DNA from: Zygnema cylindricum
Taxonomy: Eukaryota > Streptophyta > Zygnematophyceae > Zygnematales > Zygnemataceae
Reading direction: 5' to 3'
NCBI GenBank assembly: GCA_037447655.1
Contig: JBBHKE010001351.1
Span: 257,663 to 273,913 of the forward strand
Length of the DNA stretch: 16,251 nt
The notes under the pieces are model-generated. The model made no database searches. It was not told the DNA's origin and saw only the letters and a list, made by a program, of their open reading frames with translations. The translations under genes were made by a program, and so were the position numbers. Of this stretch, positions 7,998 to 15,621 are shown piece by piece. The stretch's first letter is position 1. The number at the start of each line of letters is the position of its first letter.

Positions 7998-8110
7998 AAG
8001 CTACACAGGGTGCAGTCAAATTGTCAGTTTGCCTTCTTAGGCAGCAGTGGTTGTGGCTTGAAGTGGGTTAGTTAAATACTATCTAGAGGCTTCGTGTATT
8101 CTGTAGTCCA

Positions 8111-8129
8111 ATGGAGGACACAGAATTGC
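8111..8129 (+). pseudogene. First gag codons after LTR2, cut at an inversion junction
   Basis: The ATG at 8111 and the next six codons match the gag start after LTR1, and here codon 7 is CAG instead of the TAG of LTR1. At about 8130 similarity stops, and the following sequence is the downstream part of a gag read from the other strand. Confidence 0.7.
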
Positions 8130-8925
8130 AGTCACTTCCCCTACAAAGCTCAAAGTGCTTTCCCTCACAAAACTATCCCCATGGTAATGCTCCAAGTCCA
8201 TGAGGAGACATCCATTCCCTGCATACGGTAAATTATGTCATCGTACTCATCAGGGAGTTTCATGATTAGTGTGTTAATCTTTCTCTCCTCATATTCTACA
8301 TATCCCGCACTAGCAAGCTAAACATATAACGCAGTAATATCATTGCAAAAATCTATCATGCTACCGCCTTTATAAACATAAGCCTTTATTTCCTGTTTTA
8401 CTAACAGCTGCCTCTGTATACTCTCACTCATATAAATCTATCTTAGTGTTACCCAAATTTCTGAAGACTTGGTTATTTTTAAAAGGATGATAGATATGGA
8501 CTTAGACACATTTCTAACTATGAGATATTTGGCTATTGTATTTTTGTATTCTCAAATTTTTTTGTCATTTTCTTCAGTTTTTGGTTCAGTTATAACCCCT
8601 ACAAGTGGAACCGAAGCCGAGAGCCGAGCTCCCCTCACCATAGGTGTTACTTTTCCCTTCTCCCCTTTTCCCCCTTCCATGGCGATGATTTTCCCTTCAC
8701 CTTCTATTGCATCTGGTTGGTTTTCAGGGAAGCCGCAAATGAATCTCCGTAGTGAGTTCCACCAAAGACCGATGGCGGACACCTCACTTGTCTTGAAACA
8801 ATTCCCCATAAGTGCTTTTTAAAAAGCAATCCCTCCATCGTAAACTCCTCATAAGTGAAGTCAATTCCATCAAAGATAGGCACCCTAGATGGTGGGCCCA
8901 TAACCTGTAATTCTATGAGCTCCAT
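8130..8925 (-). pseudogene. Copia gag fragment of family B, minus strand
   Basis: The ATG at 8925 opens MELIELQVMGPPSRVPIFDG, homologous to the gag after LTR1. HLWGIVSRQVRCPP follows. A frameshift near 8790 moves the reading to the frame ending at 8552, then a TGA, then further sequence to about 8215 with at least two more stops. That last part shows the classic copia gag (UBN2-type) order: EIW..L, Q..L, YKGGSMIDFCNDI..LY, AGYVEYEERKINTLIMKLPDEYDDII. Gag forms the virus-like particle in living elements; this copy is dead. No zinc knuckle, protease or reverse transcriptase follows, because the fragment ends at the junction with LTR2. Confidence 0.88.
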
Positions 8926-9194
8926 TCCCCCACAAAATTCGCAGATCCAAAAAAAGTTAATCTAGATAGTGCCGACTCCAAGTTGATACAAACCCATATG
9001 ATTGACCCCTTCACAATCAGATTCCCAATACAGCTCACCCGTTTGAAAGAAGACTTTCTGTGTGTTTTATTCCACCACAGAATGCAAAGTTAGAATATGA
9101 GTTTTGGACATATTCACCCACTTTAACTTTCCATTAGAAATGCAGCCACCCTGGCAGGCAAAATCTCCAACCGACAACACCTCGCTGTAGCGTG

Positions 9195-9208
9195 GACTCA
9201 CGTGAGTC
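9195..9208 (-). other. Leader hairpin of LTR3
   Basis: GACTC-ACGT-GAGTC, a 5-bp stem with a palindromic loop, at the same place relative to the TATA box as in LTR1 and preceded by CTTTTTGCTGCT. Confidence 0.5.
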
Positions 9209-9273
9209 AGCAGCAAAAAGAATCACTTAAAATGGTCAACTAAATGAGTTGATATTAAATGGCAAAGTCTGCA

Positions 9274-9333
9274 TATTTATACAGGTGCTCTCTGGGAGAG
9301 AGACGGCTACCTACCAAAAGATTCTAAGTCCTA
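9274..9333 (-). promoter_or_regulatory. LTR3 core promoter
   Basis: TAGGACTTAG (9333-9324), the inverted repeat CTCTCT/AGAGAG (9302-9288) and TATAAATA (9281-9274), in the same order and nearly the same spacing as LTR1. Confidence 0.6.
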
Positions 9334-9516
9334 AAACCCCTCTCTAAGCCCCTTAGTACTGCGGTACGGACAAATCATAAGACTGTAGCGTACAAGAAAG
9401 TACAGGTACCGAAGTACTTTCTGTACGGTCCATACACGACATGGCCATAATGTGACATTTATCACATCCGAAATTGTCATCTCGCATTCTGGAGATCCCG
9501 CAGTCCTCCCAGATCC

Positions 9517-9528
9517 TGCCACGTGTCA
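9517..9528 (-). promoter_or_regulatory. G-box in LTR3
   Basis: TGACACGTGGCA on the minus strand, one base off the LTR2 palindrome, about 240 bp upstream of the TATA box. Confidence 0.5.
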
Positions 9529-9780
9529 CCCGGAGTGGCGGTGCCCGTTAACGCCAAGTCGCCCACTCCGGAATGCCGGCTCGCACCACGGCCGTTCAAT
9601 GAAGACCGACATTTAATATTGGTTGTCTAAATAAAATGTCGTTTCGTTAATTCCGTGTGGTCAATTCGTGCGGTCTAATCCATTTCCGTATACAGTCCGT
9701 CCCGTAATCAGTTGAATGAAACATATTGCGTGGTTCGTATTTATATAACTATCGTACCATATATTATCTAGCACTCATAC

Positions 9781-10108
9781 TAAACTATAGGATAAAGCTA
9801 CAGGCTACCAAATTCTTGACTGACGGTAGGTACCGTGATCAAATTTAGGGTCCGTGAAGTCCTTTTTGGTAAACCTACCAAAAACTACAGCATGTCTCTC
9901 TCTCTGGGCAGCATGGGCAGCATGGGCAGCCATGGCTCTAGCTTCCTCTCTAGCCTTCAGTGACTGCAACAAGTGTGGGGGTTTGGAGAGTGGAGCGAGA
10001 GGCAGGCTGCCTTTGCTACAAGTGTGGGGGTTTGGAGAGTGGAGCAAGAGGCAGGCTGCCTTTGCTGACTTCCTCTTATAATTTTTTCTTTTATTCAGAC
10101 CTAGAAAA
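9781..10108 (+). repeat. tRNA-like (SINE-like) module, copy 3
   Basis: The most decayed head of the three: an A-box-like TAAACTATAGG (9781-9791), 44 nt, then TGATCAAATTT (9836-9846) with a broken T-stem. The body is clearly the same: TTTTTGGTAAA/TACCAAAAA hairpin, a GGGCAGCAT triplet repeat at about 9906-9930, GCCATGGCTC, and the end CCTAGAAAATA. A 49-bp block is duplicated in tandem (9969-10017 and 10018-10066, one difference). It lies antisense to LTR3, like copies 1 and 2 to their LTRs. Confidence 0.65.
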
Positions 10109-10316
10109 TACATACATTTGAACATGTCATTCATATTTAAACATTCACGCGGCAACTAATCCATTTAACTGAGCAAAACTGCCAAAGAAGCGCATGTAAA
10201 CCGACGGAATGCATGGACGCGAATCGAACCATTTAAATTCATTGATCGGACAGGAATTGTTATAGTCGCCAACCCAGAATGAACTTTTGACAGCTTTCAA
10301 ACATAGCGTCACGCAA

Positions 10317-10328
10317 TGCCACGCGGCA
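10317..10328 (+). promoter_or_regulatory. G-box-like palindrome in LTR4
   Basis: TGCCACGCGGCA, one base from the perfect palindrome of LTR2, 256 bp upstream of the TATA box. Confidence 0.4.
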
Positions 10329-10526
10329 GAATGTAATTGGACATTGGAGAAGAAGGGAAGAAAAACCACGGCTTCCGAGCTGACATGCGCCACCAGGAAA
10401 GTCATGTTGTACAATGGCCGTACAAGAAGTACATCAGCCTGTGTACCTTTTTTTACTGTACAATCTCTTTATTGGTCTAGGAATTAGTAGTAGAAATTAG
10501 TAGTAGGTAGCTGTGAGCTGGAAGAT

Positions 10527-10580
10527 TATGGACTTATTGTTTTTGAGGCGCCTCTTTCTCAGAGCCCTTTTGTATAAATA
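10527..10580 (+). promoter_or_regulatory. LTR4 core promoter
   Basis: TATGGACTTA (10527-10536, degenerate form of the shared 10-mer) and TATAAATA (10573-10580). Confidence 0.5.
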
Positions 10581-10644
10581 GGCCGTCTTTGGCCAACCAT
10601 AACTAAGTGCTCCGGGGAGCAAATTCAACAATTGTTTTTGCGTT

Positions 10645-10660
10645 CGGCTCACGCGAGTCG
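10645..10660 (+). other. Leader hairpin of LTR4
   Basis: CGGCTC-ACGC-GAGTCG pairs along all six positions, with one G-T pair. It has the same position and loop length as in LTR1 but different stem bases. Confidence 0.45.
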
Positions 10661-10740
10661 CGCCCTCTTGCGAGTGATGTTGGTCAAAATATTTGTGTGC
10701 CAAGGTGGCAATTATTGAGTGAGGAAGCGTAAAGGGAAAA

Positions 10741-11430
10741 TATTATCCCAGAGGCTAGTAGTAAGCTGCAAACACTGGCAAATGGAGGCCATAGTGTTAC
10801 ATTGGTGAGGACGTGCCCACAAGACATAGAAGAAGCCACTTTAAGAAGAAGGTCAAAACTATGAGATGGGGTGTCAGGAGGAAATATGTCTTGCATGAGC
10901 TCATAAACCATGCGAACAAAAAGATGAGGAGATCGGATCAAAGCTTTAGTTAATGCCCCCCGCTCCAAGTCGAAAGATTCGAGATAATTGTGCAAATTTA
11001 CGAAAGGAATGAGCTTGTGACGGGCACCAGGATGTAGCAAACGCAAAGCGTCAATTGTTGCCTCTGAACACAAAGATAGGGTAAAAGGTCAAAGTGCATA
11101 AGCAGCCAAATAATACGCTCTAGAATGACTAAGATGGACGGCCTGGTGTAATCTACCCGTAAAGCTTGGTAGTAGGGCACAATGGTACGGGGGGAACATG
11201 GAAACTCCTATGATGCAATTCGTGTGCTTTTGTTGCAATGCTTCCCGATCCCCCCCCAAAAATCGTTAGCAGCGAGCCTTGGTCTCACGAACCCTGCTTG
11301 CACCCTCCCTTGGTAGCAAAAGTAAAACCCAAAGAGGAAACAGGAGGAATAAGCGCCTAGCCAGGTTGTTGGTGATGTCTTCAGCCAATAATGATAAAGG
11401 AAGTCCAAGGCGTTCAGATTCGGATGTCGG
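10741..11430 (-). pseudogene. Fragment of an unrecognised protein-coding gene
   Basis: One minus-strand frame runs through about 230 codons with only two stops, TAA at 11268-11266 and TGA at 11091-11089. The uninterrupted 3' part continues from 11088 to a stop at 10686-10684, its last codons lying in LTR4. The translation reads like a real helical protein: LPLSLLAEDITNNLARR, a hydrophobic LFLLFPLWVLLLLP stretch, HQAVHLSHSRAYYLAAYAL, HKLIPFVNLHNYLESFDLE, LFVRMVYELMQDIFPPDTPS. I do not recognise the family, and no start codon or domain boundary is visible. The fragment fills exactly the space between LTR4 and the family-A LTR at 11431, so it is either a host gene broken by insertions or a captured piece. 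The two stops could also mark introns, but I saw no convincing splice signals. Confidence 0.55.
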
Positions 11431-11870
11431 TGTAAATATATTTTGAACAGACGCTTGTCGTTTTGTGAATTAGTTAATAAGTGTTTTGTTCGTTATGACA
11501 TACCTTGTGTATTTGGGTATACTTTACAGTATATGTTATGTCATGTAGTTAGCGTCCGGATGGAATGCCTCCGTACGATCAGTAGTGAAGCTTCAGTTGT
11601 ATATGTGTAGGACTTAGACAATTTTTCAAGTTAGGAACAATTTGTATCAAAAATTGTATATGTTGTTTTTGGTAATTTTATCTGTGAATATCTCACAAAT
11701 CTGTGAGTAGAATTCTTTGAAAATTTGTGTGTGTGTTCCTACTATAATTACCTACGTTGTAATATATTTTTAGAGCTATTGTGTTTCTGAGTTGTGAATT
11801 ATCAACTGTTAAAGTTGATGTTTTTCAGACCTGTTTTGGTGAAAGCTTCTTTCTTATTTTAATTATGAGA
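11431..11870 (+). repeat. LTR and leader of the plus family-A element
   Basis: Begins TGTAAATA at 11431, where homology to the minus copy starts. It carries GACATACCTT, GGAATGCCTCC, TAGGACTTAG (11608-11617), ATATCTCACA and a TGTGTGTGTGTTCCT block. A clear TATA box is missing; a TGTATATG at about 11657 is the best candidate. The inner LTR end is not resolved. Confidence 0.65.
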
Positions 11871-12011
11871 ACACTACACCTGCGTCCTCATCGTCTACGG
11901 TACCAGTAGTTACCTTAGAACAACTACCTTAGAACAACAGGTCACGGGCCCGCCTTCACAAATTCCTGTTGTGAAGCTTTTTAATGTTGTTAGTGGATCT
12001 TTGGCAGAAAC

Positions 12012-12157
12012 TGATCCGAATTATGATCAAAAGAATCAGCATGCTCTTCATTTGATAAAATTAATGACCTCTAAGGAGCTGCAATGATCCGAATTATGAT
12101 CAAAAGAATCAGCATGCTCTTCATTTGATAAAATTAATGACCTCTAAGGAGCTGTAT
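12012..12157 (+). repeat. 73-bp exact tandem duplication in gag
   Basis: TGATCCGAATTATGATC... starts at 12012 and again at 12085, with no difference over the 70 bases through the GGAGCTG word in each copy. The period, 73, is not a multiple of three, so the duplication shifts the gag frame. Being free of substitutions, it is younger than most of the stop codons around it. Confidence 0.9.
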
Positions 12158-12433
12158 ATATCCTACATACAGGCTACTAAAGCATCAGAAATTTGGGATG
12201 CTTAAAAAGAGACATAATCTAGAGCTAATGCACAGCATGAGATTATAACTGCTCGGCAGATCTGGGAATATAAATATACAGACGGAAGCATGGTAAAGTA
12301 CTCTAATAAATTCAAACTTTTGATAGCTGAGAATGCATGCTCAGCGGGGTTTTTTCTTGAATTCCATCAGGCTATGATTTTTGTAAGGGGGCTTCCCAAT
12401 GAATATAAATGAGCCTCAGATGAACTGAAAAAT

Positions 12434-12546
12434 CTAGATAAATCAAACTGAAAGCTAGATAAATCAAACTGGAATCTAGCTACAGCTATAGAGTATGTGT
12501 TAGAGGAAGAAGTAGTTATAGAGTATGTGTTGGAGGAAGAAGCCAC
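12434..12546 (+). repeat. Two further short tandem duplications in gag
   Basis: CTAGATAAATCAAACTG occurs at 12434 and 12455 (period 21). A TATAGAGTATGTGTT..GAGGAAGAAG block occurs at 12487 and 12517 (period 30, one difference). Both periods are multiples of three. Confidence 0.85.
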
Positions 12547-12711
12547 TCAGTTGCATTTAATTTTGGAAAGCCATCAGTAACTTACAATGCTCATTTTCAC
12601 AAAGATTCCAGATCTCAAGGAAATCAGTCTTTTCAGCAGTATGAAAAATGTGTCTACTGCTATAATAATGGTCATTTGTTCAAATCTTGCCCTTTGTATA
12701 TAAAAACGTGA

Positions 12712-13400
12712 AAATCAGGTTCTTATGGCAAAGGATGGAAAGTGAAAGGAGCTCCATTGACATCGAGGCCTCCGATCAAAACAGCGGCTTTTTCAGCGGA
12801 AGAAGAGGAATCGGTGAAGGAGATGGAGAAGGAGAAATCAGAGGTTGTCATTTTTACAAAAACTGATGACACCGAGTTCTTTGCTCTTGCCAAGCTGATG
12901 GAGGGAGAGAAAGATCTTCGATTCCGAAAGTTCCCCACATATATGTTAGAACAAATCCTATTTCAAGGATATGACACCTATCTCTACTCGTCATATCTTT
13001 TATACTTTTGGTGCTACGGTTAAAGCAAATGCTAAAGGAAACATAGATCTGAATTGTAAAATAGATGGCAGATCTGTAACAAAAACTTTACATGATCTGT
13101 TATATGTTCCGAAATTTAAGAATTTTTTTTTTCTACTTCAGTTGCAGAAAGTAAGGGATTTGATGTTTTTCAGAGCAAAGGCAAAAAGATAAGAAGTAAG
13201 GATGGGAGAGTAGCCTTAGTGGGAACTATAGGTCCAAACATGTTGTATCGGATGGACCTGGTTAATAAAGCTGATTTTGTGAACTCGAGTGTCCTTTCTG
13301 ATAATGTTTTGTGGCATAAAAGGCTTGGGCAAATGCATAATGACAGGCTGGAAGAAAATCTTAGTAAATTTATCATATTAAAAAAAAAAAGGTTGTTGAA
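12712..13400 (+). pseudogene. Copia pol N-terminal part: protease region and GAG-pre-integrase domain
   Basis: Continues the gag frame past the TGA at 12709 as a Lys/Glu-rich linker to a TAA at 13021. A second frame from about 12985 carries GNIDLNCKIDGRSVTKTLHDLLYVPKFKN, the second half of a copia aspartic protease region. The catalytic D-(S/T)-G is not visible in any frame at the expected place, so it was lost by deletion or frameshift. A T9 run near 13124-13132 shifts the frame again, after which GRVALVGTIGPNMLYRMDL and VLWHKRLGQMHNDRLEENL give a clear GAG-pre-integrase domain (about 13200-13370). Homology ends in an A-run at 13380-13390. Confidence 0.85.
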
Positions 13401-13437
13401 GTTGGCGATCTCGTTTAACTCTAAAAGAGTGAAATAA

Positions 13438-15040
13438 ACGCAATGTCTTTGATACCAGAGGAAAGGCTTTTCGACACGCGAATCATTTCGTCAAAAATTG
13501 AGAAAGAAAAGACAAAAAACGAATGGAGAAAGGTGGTGGATTGAGACAGGCTCAATAAGCTTCAAAAAATAGAAGGAGAAGTACACGAGTTGATGTTGAT
13601 GCAAGAAGGCTTGTCATGCCAAAATATTTTTGTCTAACCTTTAGCAAGTCGATTTGGCAGTAAATATGGGAAAAAAAGGCCAAAAAGAGAAGGAAAAAAA
13701 GAGAACGCATCTGGCGCACCTGATTAGATAAAAAGAAAGAACGAAAAAAGCTCAACGTACAATTATGACCCAAATCGTATAATGGTCTAAACTCGCTTGA
13801 CAAAAAAATAACATATAAATGGACGCAAATAACTGTGAAGCACAAAAAAAAACAATTAATTAAAAAAAACTCTAAGGTCTCACGAAACAATCAACATACA
13901 TGAAACCAAAACAAATGCAGGATGATGCGACTTCGACCGATCTATCGACTCGCCTAATATTCTAACAATCACTATATGTACACTATGTAGATTCTACCTA
14001 CATAAGATAATTTGCACAAAGCCTTGAATACAAATAATAACATCCATGTCATTGATGTTTATTTTGATTTATAATATTCAAGTGAATCTTGACAGAGCTA
14101 CGTAAATATATGGTATAAGTTGGCATTGAGGGCGAAGGACGCAAGGCAATGATATTAATGGGTTGACTTACCTACATGGCCATTTTCATCCACACTTGTT
14201 TTTTCATATATAATAAAAGCGTATTTGGGTTGTTTAGTGCGAGACATTGCGTTGACCATCTTGCCGCATTGGTGATTTCATTCAATCTAAGTAAAATTGT
14301 TTTCCTTTGAGTCATCTGCGCCTTCCTCCCGTCACACTTAAGTTACAAGATGTAATGTAAAAACACACTTAAATAATCTATAGTCCACTCCTTTAAATAG
14401 TGTTGTTAACACAATTTTTATGATTTTCTATTAGAAAAAGTCGCGATTGACTTGGTGTTATTAATTGTAAACAAACTTATTTTTAGCCAAGTCTTTTTGG
14501 TTGATATTCCGAAATCGATAATCCGTAGATACTGATTTTGGCTCGTCTTTATACCGTGAAATTGCTTGTTTTTGGATTTAGTATTTGAAACACTTTAAAT
14601 GCTTCAAAAGTGCAAAAACATTGAAAAATATACATGTTTTAGTGTGACTTGCGTGCAAAGTTCCTTTTGATAACTTAATATTGTAGTTGGCGTCCACAAT
14701 GGGCACCACATGTTTTTTCAATGTAATCCTTTTTTTGGAGTTTCTTGGCCATTGTGGGGTTTCTAAAAGTATATTTTAGGGTTTTTTTGGTGCATTTAGC
14801 TTAAAGGCTCAACGATTTGGGGCTTCTCTATTTTTCTTTTTTTCTTTTGGGAAATGGCTTTATGGAATACCAACAATTTAAAATATATTCCATTTTGTTT
14901 GATTCTAAATAAATATGGTTATGAAAGAAAGCTAACAGCCATATCAAGGAAGATCTTGACATTCTTCGATATCAAAAATTGAGAAGTGTCAATTCCAGAT
15001 CCATACGCAACAAGGTGTTAAACTATCTTTTTCTAAGGCG
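13438..15040. other. AT-rich spacer, no gene seen
   Basis: 13440-13910 is strongly purine-rich on the plus strand (AAAAG and GAGAAA words). The minus-strand frame 13890-13552 is a shadow of this composition: it is Phe/Leu/Ser-rich and shows no domain. 13910-15040 is AT-rich with T-runs. No RNA gene, repeat of the families above, or conserved domain was recognised. Confidence 0.5.
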
Positions 15041-15587
15041 ATATGACCCATTACGATTTGGTTTTTAGCTTATTGCGGTACAATATTGTGTTGGTCAGTG
15101 TACTGTACAGTAGTGGTCATAATTGTGTCATATTGAATGTCGAACATTCCCACGCAGCTGCATATCGGATAACAACTTGGGGCCTAAGGGTACGACCCCA
15201 TATGGCTAAGTACCAGTTTTTTTTCTGTAGTTTTCCTTTAAAACTTAGCGACGTACTGCTAAAATTGCAATGGTACGAAGAAATCACAAATTTGTAGAGT
15301 AATATTTGCGTCATCCTCGAACTTAGGATGTACAAAAATTTGTTGTCTTGTGTTTTTCCGACCCATTTTCACATCATCTTCAAACTTATCATAAAACACA
15401 CCAGCGTTGTGTTTTAAATGAAATAGAACATTTTTCACAAATAGGAAATCGTATTCTCAATCGTGGAAAGTTTTCATAATTTTCTAACGACGAAAAAAAA
15501 TACAGGGTTGTTCGTTTCTGTCCACATAGACCTTGTACGGTTTTTTTTTGAAGGGGTCTCGATGGTGCAGTGTCATTTCACGTAAAA
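15041..15587. other. Spacer with a possible transposon-end motif, no gene
   Basis: TACAGTAGTGGTCATAATTG at 15105-15124 resembles the ends of some Tc1/mariner elements (a TA followed by CAGTAGTGGTCA...). I found no inverted partner and no transposase frame, so this is only a resemblance. Short frames on both strands at 15043-15335 overlap each other and show no family signature. Confidence 0.25.
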
Positions 15588-15621
15588 GTGAAAAATCTGC
15601 GAAGGTGAAAAATCTGCGAAG
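15588..15621 (+). repeat. 17-bp exact tandem duplication
   Basis: GTGAAAAATCTGCGAAG occurs twice without a gap (15588-15604 and 15605-15621). It is the only clean tandem repeat in the right-hand spacer. Confidence 0.9.

Larger units (their letters stand above)
7406..8110 (+). repeat. LTR2 of family B
   Basis: Offset by exactly 1304 bp from LTR1 over the identical part (about 7774-8089). Landmarks: G-box 7669-7680, TAGGACTTAG 7861-7870, TATAAATT 7911-7918, hairpin 7982-7997, gag ATG 8111. The upstream part keeps only blocks in common with LTR1, such as CATAGATACAGTTT, AACGGATACC and AAACAAATAT.GCGCAAGTATT. A short frame encoding a 63-residue peptide (7884) also occurs identically in LTR1, but it overlaps the TATA box and is not conserved in LTR3 or LTR4. 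Confidence 0.65.
8926..9780 (-). repeat. LTR3 of family B (minus) with gag leader
   Basis: On the minus strand the landmarks run in the same order as LTR1: G-box 9528-9517, TAGGACTTAG 9333-9324, CTCTCT/AGAGAG 9302-9288, TATAAATA 9281-9274, hairpin 9208-9195, gag ATG 8925. The leader between hairpin and gag is about 160 bp longer than in LTR1. Sequence identity to LTR1 is low outside the blocks, so this is a separate, older copy or subfamily. Confidence 0.65.
10109..10740 (+). repeat. LTR4 of family B
   Basis: A divergent LTR pointing away from LTR3. Landmarks: G-box-like TGCCACGCGGCA 10317-10328, GTACAATGGCCGTACA and GTACATCAGC blocks at 10410-10438, a degenerate 10-mer TATGGACTTA 10527-10536, TATAAATA 10573-10580, hairpin 10645-10660, then a GTGCCAAGGTGGC block matching LTR3. 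No tRNA-like module of its own and no gag follow; the next sequence is a gene fragment on the other strand. It may be a solo or truncated LTR. Confidence 0.55.
11880..12711 (+). pseudogene. Copia gag, family A, decayed
   Basis: A Thr/Pro/Ser-rich N-terminus is followed by VVSGSLAETDPNYDQ, ALHLIKLMTSKEL, ASEIWDA, QIWEYKYTDGSMVKYSNKF and FVRGLPNEYK, the usual order of a copia gag (UBN2-type) domain. A zinc knuckle C-X2-C-X4-H-X4-C is intact at 12649-12690 (CVYCYNNGHLFKSC). Stops occur after IWDA, soon after that, after LPNEYK, and at 12709-12711. A 73-bp tandem duplication at 12012-12157 breaks the frame. The knuckle binds element RNA in living relatives. Confidence 0.88.
11431..13437 (+). mobile_element. 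Truncated Ty1/copia retrotransposon, family A, plus copy
   Basis: LTR, gag and the first part of pol in one orientation, ending at about 13437 after the GAG-pre-integrase domain and a poly-A run. Integrase, reverse transcriptase, RNase H and the 3' LTR are absent. Its LTR is collinear with the minus element at 5483-5060. The two copies retain different parts of the coding region (gag to pre-integrase here, integrase there), so together they sample more of the family than either alone. Confidence 0.88.

Noticed and set aside
9805-10155. Overlapping frames on both strands at the third tRNA-like module
   Set aside because: They are produced by the GGGCAGCAT and 49-bp tandem repeats; there is no domain, and the module is a known repeat in this window.
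10998-11408. Separate small minus-strand frames at 10998-11180 and 11208-11408
   Set aside because: They are shadows in other frames of the longer fragment at 10741-11430, which reads more like protein and spans both.
15105-15124. End of a Tc1/mariner-type transposon
   Set aside because: There is only a short resemblance at one end; no inverted partner or transposase frame was found in the window.
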